64,000 nucleotides of DNA from assembly GCA_964489705.1 (NCBI GenBank), contig CAZAZQ010000015.1, positions 9,508 to 73,507 on the forward strand. Reading direction: 5' to 3'. Below are positions 36,459 to 44,445 of this stretch, in pieces (within the stretch, counting starts at the first letter, position 1; each line of letters begins with the position of its first letter). Position numbers and translations under genes: made by a program. The stretch comes from CAZAZQ01 sp964489705 (lineage in GTDB: Bacteria; Zixibacteria; MSB-5A5; GN15; FEB-12). Below the pieces are notes generated by a model. It saw nothing but the letters and a program-made list of their open reading frames with translations, ran no database searches and was not told the DNA's origin.

Positions 36459-36981
36459 GCATTCGGGCGACGTATCCATAACGGAAGACCATCGCAGCGC
36501 CCCGCAACTCTTGCACATCGGCGATGAGGCGCCGGATTTTACCCTGCCGACCCATAACGAAGGGGAGTTGAACTTGCGGTGGTATCGCGGTCGGAAGAAC
36601 GTGGTGCTGGCATTCTACCCGGGCGATTTTACCCCGGTCTGCGCTACGCAAGTACCGGGCTATCAACCGTTGCTTAACAAGTTTGAGCAGTACAACACCC
36701 AACTTCTGGCGATTTCGGTTGATTCCATTGCCTGCCATGCCGCCTGGGCGCGCTCGTTGGGAGGGCTCTCGTTCCCCCTGATGTCGGATTACTACCCCCA
36801 CGGGGAAGTCGCCAAAAAGTACGGGGTCCTGAATCGAAAAGGCTATGCCGAGCGGACGATATTTCTCATCGACATCGAAGGCAGAATCCGCTGGATTGAG
36901 CTTTTGGAACCGTACGACTTGCCCAATAACGACGAGCTTTTCCGGCAGTTGGCGCTGGTTTATCGGGAGCAGGCTGGCTGA
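36451..36981 (+). CDS. peroxiredoxin (AhpC/TSA family)
   Basis: 176 residues. The peroxidatic cysteine lies near residue 57 in YPGDFTPVCATQ, in the conserved AFYPGDFTPVC setting, and the thioredoxin-fold core is complete. A second cysteine in SIACHAAW is not at the typical resolving position, so the mechanism class is unclear. It reduces hydroperoxides. The ATG at 36451 was chosen because GGAG lies six bases before it. It overlaps the rubredoxin-like gene, suggesting coupled translation and a shared electron route. Confidence 0.9.
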   Translation: MSEHSGDVSITEDHRSAPQLLHIGDEAPDFTLPTHNEGELNLRWYRGRKNVVLAFYPGDFTPVCATQVPGYQPLLNKFEQYNTQLLAISVDSIACHAAWARSLGGLSFPLMSDYYPHGEVAKKYGVLNRKGYAERTIFLIDIEGRIRWIELLEPYDLPNNDELFRQLALVYREQAG

Positions 36982-37191
36982 AGCAGAGTAGGCGATGAGA
37001 AGGAAAGCGGCATCCTTTTGAATGCCGGGACGGCAAGAACCTCTTGCCGAGACAGCAGGGAAAGTGGGTCTTTTTTTATCCCTTTCAGCAGGAAAGTTTT
37101 TCTCCTTTCAGGCGGATAATTGTCCGATTTGGTGAACCGGTTCGGGGATTTCTTTGTTAGGGTACACAAGACATAACAAAGGAGGTACAAT

Positions 37192-37635
37192 TTGTTGACT
37201 ATCGGTTCGAGCGCTCCTTCTTTCGATCTGGAATCTTCCGACGGAGGACGGTTGTCGCTGAAAGACTTGCGCGGCAAGTACGCTGTGATTGTCTTTTATC
37301 CCAAGAACAATACCCCCGGTTGAAACCGCCAGCTCTCCGGTCTGGAGGCGATGAAGGCTCAGTTTGAGTCGGCAGGAGCAAGAGTGTTGGCGATAAATCC
37401 GGCGTCGGTCAAGTCTCATCAGAACTATCGGGATAAGAAAGGGTTTACATTTCCGCTCTTGTCCGATGAAGGCTCGAAAGTCGTCAAAGCGTATGACTGC
37501 TTGAAACCGACCGGCAAAGGGGTCTTGCGGACCGTCTATGCGCTTGATCCTTCCGGAAAAGTTATTTTCGCCGAGCGGGGTCATGCGGATTTGAACAAGG
37601 TGTTGGCGACTATCGAGCAGCATAAGAAAGGCTGA
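37192..37635 (+). CDS. selenocysteine peroxiredoxin (in-frame TGA at the peroxidatic position)
   Basis: 147 residues if the TGA at 37321-37323 is read as selenocysteine. The frame starts at TTG TTG (37192 or 37195) after AAAGGAGG, runs as VIVFYPKNNTPG, meets TGA, and continues as NRQLSGLEAMKAQF in the same frame to a TAG-free end at 37635. In the BCP/PrxQ family this exact position is the peroxidatic cysteine (FYPKDNTPGC is the usual form), so TGA replaces a Cys codon. The downstream half (LLSDEGSKVVKAY, LDPSGKVIF) is well preserved. A hairpin with a GGUCU loop follows the TGA. A single cysteine remains at YDCLK. No selA, selB, selC or selD is in the window. The alternative, a nonsense mutation or read error, is less likely. 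Confidence 0.85.
37334..37348 (+). promoter_or_regulatory. candidate bacterial SECIS hairpin
   Basis: Eleven bases after the in-frame TGA begins TCTCC, which pairs with GGAGG around the five-base loop GGTCT (37339-37343). A short stem with GGUCU at the apex, at nearly this distance from UGA, is the feature SelB recognises in the Escherichia coli fdhF element. The hairpin lies inside the coding region, as in other bacteria. Confidence 0.75.
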
Positions 37636-37857
37636 GTTGCTTGCGGTATTTGCCGGAAACGCAACGATGCGTCTTCTTCGGGCAAACCGGTTTGATGTCG
37701 TCGGGGGAAATTTCAGGAAGTGGCTCTTGCTGTGGGTGATGGGAAAGGCTATATTGGAATGACAAGTGGAGGAAATGCCGCCGGTAAGCGAGAGGAGATG
37801 GTATCTGCATCGCCAGCCTCAGCGACCGGTGGAAGAGCGAGAAGGAAAAGAGGATAG

Positions 37858-38937
37858 ATGTATTTTTCTTTGCCCAAAGAATATCGGGAAGCCACCACAG
37901 ACGAATTGCGGGAACGAATCGTCGCCGCCAAGAAAAAGCTGGGGGAGAGGCTCTGCATTTTGACCCATCATTACCAACGTCGCGAAGTTGTCGCCCTCGG
38001 TGATTACGTCGGGGACAGCTATGGGTTGTCGAAGCTCGCCGCCGAGCACAAGGAAGCGGAGATTATCGTTTTCTGCGGCGTGCACTTCATGGCGGAGTCG
38101 GCAGATATTTTGACGGCGGAACATCAGACCGTTTTTCTCCCCAATCCTTTGGCGGGCTGTCCGATGGCTGACATGGCGGAAATGGCGGATGTCATGGAAG
38201 CCTGGGAATACCTGAAGCAATTCGGGGCGGAGAAGAATGTTATGCCCATTTCTTACATGAACACTACGGCGGGCTTGAAAGCCTTTACCGGTAGATACGG
38301 CGGCGTCATTTGCACTTCCTCGAATGCGGTGAAGGCATTTGCCTACGGCTTTGAGCGCAAAGAAAAAATCTTTTTCTTCCCCGATGAAAATTTGGGCTAC
38401 AATACCGGCTTGAAGTTCGGACTCTCCCCGGAGGAGATGGTTGTCTGGGACTTTTCACGGGAGCGAGGCGGTTTGACGGAAGAACAAATCAAGCGTGCCA
38501 AACTCATCCTCTGGAAGGGACACTGCCATGTCCATACCAACTTCAAACCGGAGCATGTCCACCAGGTCCGACAACAATATCCCGATGCCAAAATCGTCGT
38601 GCACCCGGAGTGTATCCCCGAAGTGGTGGCGTTGGCGGATGCCCACGGCTCGACCAGCTTCATCGTGAAATTCTGCGCCGATGCGCCGCCGGGTTCGGTT
38701 ATTGCCATCGGGACGGAAATAAATCTTATCAACCGCATGGCACATCAATATCCCGATAAAAAGATTTTCGAACTTTCCGGGCAGACTTGTCCGGTATGCG
38801 CCAATATGTACCGCACCACCTTGAACGATTTGGCATATACCCTGGAGCACTGGCAGGACATCAAGCCGATTCGGGTGGAGGAACCGACGCGCAGTGAAGC
38901 ATTGCTGGCACTGGAGAAAATGCTGGAGATAAGTTAG
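37858..38937 (+). CDS. nadA: quinolinate synthase A
   Basis: 359 residues. NadA condenses iminoaspartate with dihydroxyacetone phosphate to quinolinate in NAD synthesis. The early HHYQ motif and the three iron-sulfur cysteines are seen: AGCPMAD near 101, VVHPEC near 252 and the CPVC pair near 310 (one of the two is the ligand). SYMNTTAGLKAF and HTNF are further family marks. No nadB or nadC is adjacent. The start follows AAGAGGATAG. The preceding 220 bases hold no gene. Confidence 0.95.
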   Translation: MYFSLPKEYREATTDELRERIVAAKKKLGERLCILTHHYQRREVVALGDYVGDSYGLSKLAAEHKEAEIIVFCGVHFMAESADILTAEHQTVFLPNPLAGCPMADMAEMADVMEAWEYLKQFGAEKNVMPISYMNTTAGLKAFTGRYGGVICTSSNAVKAFAYGFERKEKIFFFPDENLGYNTGLKFGLSPEEMVVWDFSRERGGLTEEQIKRAKLILWKGHCHVHTNFKPEHVHQVRQQYPDAKIVVHPECIPEVVALADAHGSTSFIVKFCADAPPGSVIAIGTEINLINRMAHQYPDKKIFELSGQTCPVCANMYRTTLNDLAYTLEHWQDIKPIRVEEPTRSEALLALEKMLEIS

Positions 38938-38954
38938 CGGCGGCGGGGCGATAC

Positions 38955-38984
38955 TTGACAACGTAGATATAGAATTATTATTAT
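38955..38984 (+). promoter_or_regulatory. promoter of the E2-lipB-fabL operon
   Basis: A perfect TTGACA (38955-38960) and TATTAT (38979-38984) are separated by 18 bases, 70 bases before the E2 start. Confidence 0.65.
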
Positions 38985-39056
38985 TAATCATACGAGAACA
39001 ATGGGACGCTGCGGCGTTTCCGATTCATGAGTGAACAAAAGGAAGGTTAGTTTTAT

Positions 39057-40424
39057 ATGCCGGTAGATGTGCTCGTTCCCCAGATGGGAGAGTCGGTTCT
39101 CGAAGGAACCGTTTTGGAATGGAAAGTGAAGGTCGGTGAAAGGGTCAAAGTCAACCAGCCGCTGGTGGAGTTGATGACCGACAAGGTAAATATCGAGATT
39201 CCTGCCGAGGTGGAAGGGGTATTGACTCACCAGTACGTCAAGGAAGGTGACGTGGTCGCCGTCGGCGCGAAAATTGCTACCATTGACGACGGCGGCAAAG
39301 CGGTGTCAACCCAAAAGGAAGAAGCGCCACAAGCTGCCCCTCCGCCGAAAGCCGAAGCACCTGCGACGTCGCCTCCTTCCGCGTCTGCCGCACCGCCTGC
39401 CGCTGAGGTAAAAGCGACGGCGGCAAAGGGGAAAGGGAAGATGTCGCCCAAGGTACGGATGCTCCTCCGAGAGTATTCTTTAGACCCGGCGGACGTGGCC
39501 CCGACCGGCAAGGAAGGGTTGGTAACGGTCGATGACGTCATGCGGGCGGTCGAGTCTCGTTCCCGTCAAGCCGGTTTTACCTTGGGACAAATTCCGCCGC
39601 CTCCGTTGCCGACATCGGCGACGCCTACCTCCCAATCGGCAACCGGCGCTCCTCCTGCCGCTGAGCCTCCCAAGCCAAGGGTCACAGTGGAAATTCCTAC
39701 CTTCGAACCGCTCCCCGAAGGACAGCGGGAGACCCGTTTGCCTTTGAAGGGAGTGCGGAAGATGATTTCCGACCACATGGTCAAGTCGGTGCGTACCTCG
39801 CCCCATGTAACGACCTTTGAAGATCTTGATTTGACCGAGCTGGTAGCTTTTCGGAAGCGTCTGAAAAAGGAATTCATGGACACCTACGGTGTGAACATTA
39901 CCTATATGCCCTTTATCGTGAAAGCGGTCTGTTTGGCGTTGCATGAATTTCCTTTGCTGAACGCCTCGATGACCGAGAGCGAGATAATTCTGAAAAACTA
40001 CTACAATATCGGTATAGCCGTTGCCCGCGAAGAAGGATTGATAGTGCCGGTGATTAAAGACGCCGACAAAAAGACCATCGTCGAGCTGGCGGTGGAGATG
40101 TCGCAACTTGGCGAGAAAGCCCGTGAAAACCGGTTGACTCCGGACGATGTCAGCGGCGGAACGTTTTCGTTGACCAACGCCGGAATGTTCGGGGCTACTG
40201 CTTCCACCCCGATTATCAACCAGCCGCAGGTCGCCATTTTGGGTATTCATGCCATCGTCAAAAAGCCGTGGGTGGTAAATGGGGAGATAGTTGTCCGGGA
40301 TATCTCGACCTTCGGGCTCTCCTTTGATCATCGTTTGATAGACGGCCATGTGGCGGTACAGTTCCTCCATCGGGTGCATGAGTACCTCTCGGATATTCCC
40401 AAGATGCTGTTGTATCTTCGATAG
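39057..40424 (+). CDS. 2-oxoacid dehydrogenase acyltransferase E2
   Basis: 455 residues. Lipoyl domain 1-76 with the lipoylated lysine near 42 in MTDKVNIEIPAE; Ala/Pro-rich linker; peripheral subunit-binding domain about 125-165; second Pro/Ala linker; and the catalytic acyltransferase domain about 225-455, with FGLSFDHRLIDG near 422-432 supplying the catalytic His. It is the core of a pyruvate, 2-oxoglutarate or branched-chain dehydrogenase. The E1 and E3 genes are not adjacent, so the substrate is open. The next gene makes the lipoyl cofactor, a sensible pairing. Confidence 0.93.
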   Translation: MPVDVLVPQMGESVLEGTVLEWKVKVGERVKVNQPLVELMTDKVNIEIPAEVEGVLTHQYVKEGDVVAVGAKIATIDDGGKAVSTQKEEAPQAAPPPKAEAPATSPPSASAAPPAAEVKATAAKGKGKMSPKVRMLLREYSLDPADVAPTGKEGLVTVDDVMRAVESRSRQAGFTLGQIPPPPLPTSATPTSQSATGAPPAAEPPKPRVTVEIPTFEPLPEGQRETRLPLKGVRKMISDHMVKSVRTSPHVTTFEDLDLTELVAFRKRLKKEFMDTYGVNITYMPFIVKAVCLALHEFPLLNASMTESEIILKNYYNIGIAVAREEGLIVPVIKDADKKTIVELAVEMSQLGEKARENRLTPDDVSGGTFSLTNAGMFGATASTPIINQPQVAILGIHAIVKKPWVVNGEIVVRDISTFGLSFDHRLIDGHVAVQFLHRVHEYLSDIPKMLLYLR

Positions 40425-40426
40425 CA

Positions 40427-41128
40427 ATGGAGAATTTTGAACGGAAACGCTACGGGTGGGTGCTCGAACTGGGCGAAGTCGATTACGAGCGGATTCATCG
40501 CTGGCAGCGCGGTTTGGTCACTATGCGTCGAGAAGGGCTGGCGCGGGATACCATCATCTTGGTCGAACATCCCCCGGTAATTACGGTCGGTAAAGACGGT
40601 CATCCGGAGCACTTTGCCAATCTCGAGGTCCAACCCATCTTTGTCGAACGGGGAGGTGATGTGACCTATCACGGACCCGGGCAGTTGGTGGTGTACTTTA
40701 TTTTCGATTTGACCCGCCGAGGCAGAGACCTTCACCGGTTTATCCGTGATGTTCAAGAAGGCATTATCCGTACCCTTCAGGTTTGGGGAATCTCCGCTCG
40801 GCGCGACCGAGAGCATACAGGCGTGTGGGTGGAAGACAAGAAAATCGCCTCTTTGGGCATCGCTGTCAAACAATGGGTGACGTTTCATGGAGTCGCTATA
40901 AATCTCAATACCGCCTTGGAAGAGTTCCGCAAGATTAACCCGTGCGGACTGGAACCGGCGGTCATGACCTCGGTACGACAACTCACCGGAAAGAGCGTTG
41001 ACCGGAAAGTGTTCGGGGCTCGTTTGGTGGAAGCATATAAGGATATTTTCCAAACGGAGTTTACTCCCATTGCCTTGGAAGAGATAGCGGAAGAGTTGGA
41101 ATCGCAAGCCGGCGGCTACACTATTTAG
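40427..41128 (+). CDS. lipB: octanoyl-ACP:protein octanoyltransferase LipB
   Basis: 233 residues. It moves octanoate from ACP to lipoyl domains, the first step of lipoate assembly. Key motifs: GGDVTYHGPGQLV near 76-88, the lysine in KIASLGIAV near 142, and the catalytic cysteine near 172 in NPCGL. The ATG lies two bases after the E2 stop. Neighbours on both sides (its protein substrate and a fatty-acid reductase) fit its role. No lipA is seen nearby. Confidence 0.95.
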   Translation: MENFERKRYGWVLELGEVDYERIHRWQRGLVTMRREGLARDTIILVEHPPVITVGKDGHPEHFANLEVQPIFVERGGDVTYHGPGQLVVYFIFDLTRRGRDLHRFIRDVQEGIIRTLQVWGISARRDREHTGVWVEDKKIASLGIAVKQWVTFHGVAINLNTALEEFRKINPCGLEPAVMTSVRQLTGKSVDRKVFGARLVEAYKDIFQTEFTPIALEEIAEELESQAGGYTI

Positions 41129-41163
41129 GGTCGTCGGAAGGGTAAGAAAAGTAAGGAAGGAAA

Positions 41164-41919
41164 ATGGAAGAAAAGGAATTGAAAGGAAAGGTTGCTTTTG
41201 TCTCGGGAGGGACGCGGGGAATCGGTTTGGAAGTGGCAAAGAAACTGGCGCAGCAAGGAGCGGATGTCGTCATCAGTTATTTCCGAAGTCGCCAGAATGC
41301 CAAGGAGGCACAAGATATCATCGAGAGTCACGGGGTGCAGTGCGTCACGTACCGCGTGAATATGGCGAACTCGGAACAGGTGCCGACTATTTTTCAAGGC
41401 ATCCGGGAAAAGTTTGGGAAGTTGGACATTTTGATTTCCAACGCCGCTCTCGGGACGTACACCGATATGCTCAATATCGACCGCAAGTCGTGGGAGTTGT
41501 CCATGCACACCAACGCCCGGGCATTTCTCATGTGTATCCAGTTGGGAGTACCGATGATGCCGGAAGGGGGACGTATTGTGGCGCTTTCCTCGCTGGGTTC
41601 CACCCGCTACATCCCCGGCTACGCCGCCATCGGCGTTTCCAAAGCCGCCATCGAGAACATGGTGCGCTACTCGGCGATTGAGCTGGCGTCGCGCGGCATT
41701 ACGGTCAATTGCGTTTCCGGCGGGTTCATCGATACCAATGCTCTCAAGGTCTTTCCCAATTATCAGGAGCTCCTCGACGAAGTTATCGCCCGCACGCCGT
41801 TCAAGCGGGTCGGCAAGCCGGAAGAAGTAGCCGACGTAGTGCTGTTTTTAGCCGGTCCGCATTCCAGTTGGATTACGGGTCAGACCATTGTCGTCGACGG
41901 GGGGTACTCATTGACGTAA
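41164..41919 (+). CDS. fabL: enoyl-ACP reductase of the FabL type (SDR family)
   Basis: 251 residues of a short-chain dehydrogenase. Cofactor site SGGTRGIG near 15-22, catalytic Tyr near 154 and Lys near 161 in YAAIGVSKAA, and the ending GQTIVVDGGYS. The stretch VSGGFIDTNALKVFPN is characteristic of FabL rather than of the ketoreductase FabG. It would reduce enoyl-ACP with NADPH in the last step of fatty-acid elongation. It sits 35 bases after lipB, which uses octanoyl-ACP from that pathway. FabG-like activity remains an alternative. Confidence 0.8.
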   Translation: MEEKELKGKVAFVSGGTRGIGLEVAKKLAQQGADVVISYFRSRQNAKEAQDIIESHGVQCVTYRVNMANSEQVPTIFQGIREKFGKLDILISNAALGTYTDMLNIDRKSWELSMHTNARAFLMCIQLGVPMMPEGGRIVALSSLGSTRYIPGYAAIGVSKAAIENMVRYSAIELASRGITVNCVSGGFIDTNALKVFPNYQELLDEVIARTPFKRVGKPEEVADVVLFLAGPHSSWITGQTIVVDGGYSLT

Positions 41920-41986
41920 AGCGAGTGAGTGAGTGGCTTGTCACCTCTTTGACGTTTCGTTGCTTATAAGGAAGTAAAGTGGACCG

Positions 41987-42352
41987 CTACCAGATGCCGA
42001 GCACGTCCTTGGCGTAATCGGAGCACATTTCTTTCGGGTTCCACGGTGGATCCCACACCAACGTCAGCTCGACATCCTTGACGCCTTCCAAAGAGGCAAC
42101 CGCCCGCTGAGCTTGCATGAGCAACATTTCCCCGTAGGGGCACGCCGGAGTGGTAAGGGTCATCTTGATTTGGACTTTTCCTTCCGGCGTGATGTTGATG
42201 TCGTACACCAGCCCCAGATCAACGATGCCCAAACCGATTTCCGGGTCTTGCACCGGTTTGAGAACTTCGAGGATGCGCTCCTTGGTCAGCCCTTCCGCCG
42301 GTTTCTTTTCGGCGTCTTTGTTATTATCACTTGCTTGCTGATTGTTCATCAT
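41987..42352 (-). CDS. sufT: SufT-like DUF59 iron-sulfur assembly protein
   Basis: 121 residues (or one fewer from the second ATG). The MIP18/DUF59 core is plain: LKPVQDPEIGLGIVDLGLVYDI, the cysteine in LTTPACPYGEML, and LVWDPPWNP. The first 25 residues are polar. It is the last gene of the SUF operon and starts within the end of sufU (26-base overlap). Proteins of this family help deliver or mature iron-sulfur clusters. A longer reading extends upstream, but the ATG-ATG preceded by GGAAG is the sensible start. Confidence 0.88.
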   Translation of the reverse strand: MMNNQQASDNNKDAEKKPAEGLTKERILEVLKPVQDPEIGLGIVDLGLVYDINITPEGKVQIKMTLTTPACPYGEMLLMQAQRAVASLEGVKDVELTLVWDPPWNPKEMCSDYAKDVLGIW

Positions 42353-42827
42353 CGCTGTCTTCCGTCGAAACACGGGTGGGGGTATCCCCTTTCCCTTCTT
42401 CGTGGTTTTTGAGCCCTTCCATGAAGGTAATCCATGCCAACAGGGCACACTTAATCCGCACCGGAAAATTGCGGACGCCCTGAAGAGCGTCGAGATCACC
42501 CAAGTCGTCGGGGATTTCGGTTTCTTCCCCTTTGAGCATTTTCTTGACGATCTGGGCGATTCGTTTGGCATCTTCTATCGACTTTCCCTTGATGACTTCC
42601 GCCAACATAGAGCCGGAAGCCACCGAGATAGCGCAGCCGTGGCAGTCGACGTGGACATCCTTTACCGTGCCGTTCTCCAGTTCCACTTGCAGATGGACTT
42701 CATCGCCGCAGGAGGGGTTGGTTCCGTCGGAAATGACATCCGCATTTTTGAGCGGTTTTTTCCCGCGAGGGGAACGGTAGTGATCCAGAATTATATCCCG
42801 GTACATGTCGTCAAGCGGTTCATTCAT
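42327..42827 (-). CDS. sufU: SufU iron-sulfur scaffold/sulfur acceptor
   Basis: 166 residues. The NifU-N/IscU-like fold with cysteines in NPSCGDEV, DCHGCAIS and KCALLAW and the Asp in CGD, the set used by SufU to bind zinc and accept sulfur from SufS. The family region between the second and third cysteine is longer than in IscU, as in SufU. A polar tail of about 20 residues follows. It overlaps sufS by four bases. Confidence 0.93.
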   Translation of the reverse strand: MNEPLDDMYRDIILDHYRSPRGKKPLKNADVISDGTNPSCGDEVHLQVELENGTVKDVHVDCHGCAISVASGSMLAEVIKGKSIEDAKRIAQIVKKMLKGEETEIPDDLGDLDALQGVRNFPVRIKCALLAWITFMEGLKNHEEGKGDTPTRVSTEDSDDEQSASK

Positions 42828-44098
42828 ACGCCAAAATATCTCCTCATCTCTTTTAATGCGTCAACCAGAGCATCGATATCGGACGGGTCGTTGTAAATAT
42901 ACAGCGAAGCGCGGGCGGTGGCAATCTTTCCGAGAATTCTCACCAACGGTTGGGCGCAGTGGTGACCGGCGCGAATGGCGATACCTTTCGAATCCAGAAA
43001 AGTGCTGATATCGTGCGGGTGGATATCTTTATCCGTAAATGAGATGGTGCCGCCGCGTTGGGTGAACTCTTGCGGTCCCTGCACTTCGATGCCGTCAATT
43101 TCCAAGAGCCGCTCCATGGCATAGGTCGTCAGACTGATTTCGTGTTGGCGGATATTCTCCATGCCGATTGATTCCAAGTAGGTCAGAGCGGCGTCGAAAG
43201 CAATCACGTCAGCGATGTTCGGTGTCCCGCCTTCGAACTTGTGCGGCAGATCCGCCCAGGTTACTTTGTCGAAACGAACTTCCCGAATCATTTCTCCACC
43301 CATGTTGAACGGCGGCATTGCTTCCAAAAGCTCACGCTTGCCGTACAGTACCCCCACGCCGGTAGGTCCGAGCATCTTATGGGCGGAAAAGGCATAAAAA
43401 TCAGCTCCTAACGAAGGGATGTCGACGGGCATGTGAGGCGCCGCCTGGGCACCGTCGACCAGCACCACGGCGCCGACTTTTTTAGCGCGCTCGGCTAGCT
43501 CCGCCACCGGGTTGATGGTGCCCAACACATTCGACATGTGGGTAACGGCAAGGAGCTTGGTGCGCGAGGTCAGCAAGTTATCCAGGTTACTCAAATCCAA
43601 ATGTCCGCACAAGGTGATGGGGATGCGCTTGAGAATCGCCTTCTTTTTCCGAGCGAGAATCACCCACGGGACGAGGTTGGCGTGGTGTTCCATTTCGGTG
43701 ATGAGGATTTCGTCGCCTTCGGAGATGTTTTGTTCTCCCCACGTGTATACCACCAAGTTGATTGCTTCGGTCGTGCCGCGGGTAAAAATAATCTCGTGTG
43801 CATCCACGCCGCCGACAAATTTCGCCACATGTTCCCGAGTGTGTTCGTAAGCGGTGGTAGCCCGTTCGGCAAGGGTATGCAAGCCGCGGTGGATATTGGC
43901 GTTGGTCTTTCGGTAGTATTCTATAAGGGCATTGATGACGGCGCGCGGTTTCTGGGTCGTGGCGGCATTATCCAGGTAGACCAGACGATGACCGTTGATG
44001 GTTTCATTGAGAATGGGAAAATCGGCTTTGATCTTCTCGTGGTCCAAAAGACAGGCGTCGATATGCTTGGCAAACTGTTTTTTCGTGTTTAGTTCCAT
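42824..44098 (-). CDS. sufS: cysteine desulfurase SufS
   Basis: 424 residues. PLP enzyme that takes sulfur from cysteine. YLDNAATTQKP at the N-terminus, the PLP lysine in FSAHKMLGPTG, and the active cysteine in RAGHHCAQPL mark a group II (SufS-type) desulfurase. It lies between the Rieske gene (33 bases upstream) and sufU (four-base overlap). Confidence 0.95.
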   Translation of the reverse strand: MELNTKKQFAKHIDACLLDHEKIKADFPILNETINGHRLVYLDNAATTQKPRAVINALIEYYRKTNANIHRGLHTLAERATTAYEHTREHVAKFVGGVDAHEIIFTRGTTEAINLVVYTWGEQNISEGDEILITEMEHHANLVPWVILARKKKAILKRIPITLCGHLDLSNLDNLLTSRTKLLAVTHMSNVLGTINPVAELAERAKKVGAVVLVDGAQAAPHMPVDIPSLGADFYAFSAHKMLGPTGVGVLYGKRELLEAMPPFNMGGEMIREVRFDKVTWADLPHKFEGGTPNIADVIAFDAALTYLESIGMENIRQHEISLTTYAMERLLEIDGIEVQGPQEFTQRGGTISFTDKDIHPHDISTFLDSKGIAIRAGHHCAQPLVRILGKIATARASLYIYNDPSDIDALVDALKEMRRYFGV

Positions 44099-44131
44099 CC
44101 TTTGTCCCTTTGTCTTCTCTCTGTTTCCGTA

Positions 44132-44443
44132 TTACCCCAGACGAACATAGATATCCTCGCCTTCCACTTTGACTTCATACGTTTCCAAGGGCACCAGTGC
44201 CGGGGGGGCTTTGACACTCCCGTCCCGGATGTCGAAGCGGGCGCCGTGCCGCGGGCAGACGACCTCGTGGTCACGAAGTTCGCCGTTGCTGATCGGTTCA
44301 TTGTCGTGGGTGCAGGTATCCTCGACGGCAAAGAACCCGTCGTCGGTATGGCAGAGCACAAATCGGTCGTGGCCGATTTCAAACGGCTTCATTGTTCCGC
44401 TTGGTATCTCTTTCACGGTTGCAACTTTGACAAAATCCGCCAT
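44132..44443 (-). CDS. Rieske-type ferredoxin within the SUF operon
   Basis: 103 residues, a single Rieske domain. The two cluster motifs CTHDNEPISNG and CPRHGARFD provide two Cys and two His for a 2Fe-2S centre, as in non-haem dioxygenase ferredoxins. No oxygenase gene is nearby. It starts two bases after sufD and precedes sufS, so it may supply electrons for cluster assembly or be a marker client. That role is inference. Confidence 0.92.
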   Translation of the reverse strand: MADFVKVATVKEIPSGTMKPFEIGHDRFVLCHTDDGFFAVEDTCTHDNEPISNGELRDHEVVCPRHGARFDIRDGSVKAPPALVPLETYEVKVEGEDIYVRLG

Positions 44444-44445
44444 AG

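Noticed and set aside
36982..37191. Terminator and riboswitch before the selenocysteine peroxiredoxin
   Set aside because: Short inverted repeats are present (GGCAT/ATGCC, CGGCAAGA/TTGCCG) with a T-run later, but they are not arranged as a clear terminator or known aptamer.
37321..37323. Genome-wide recoding of TGA (as in Gracilibacteria or mycoplasmas)
   Set aside because: Many normal genes in the window end in TGA at the expected length, for example der, the STAS-region kinase gene and nad-region genes, so TGA is an ordinary stop here.
37192..37635. Peroxiredoxin as a pseudogene broken by a nonsense codon
   Set aside because: The frame stays open and conserved after the TGA, the TGA is exactly at the catalytic Cys codon, and a hairpin with the expected loop follows. 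A decayed gene would not be expected to combine these.
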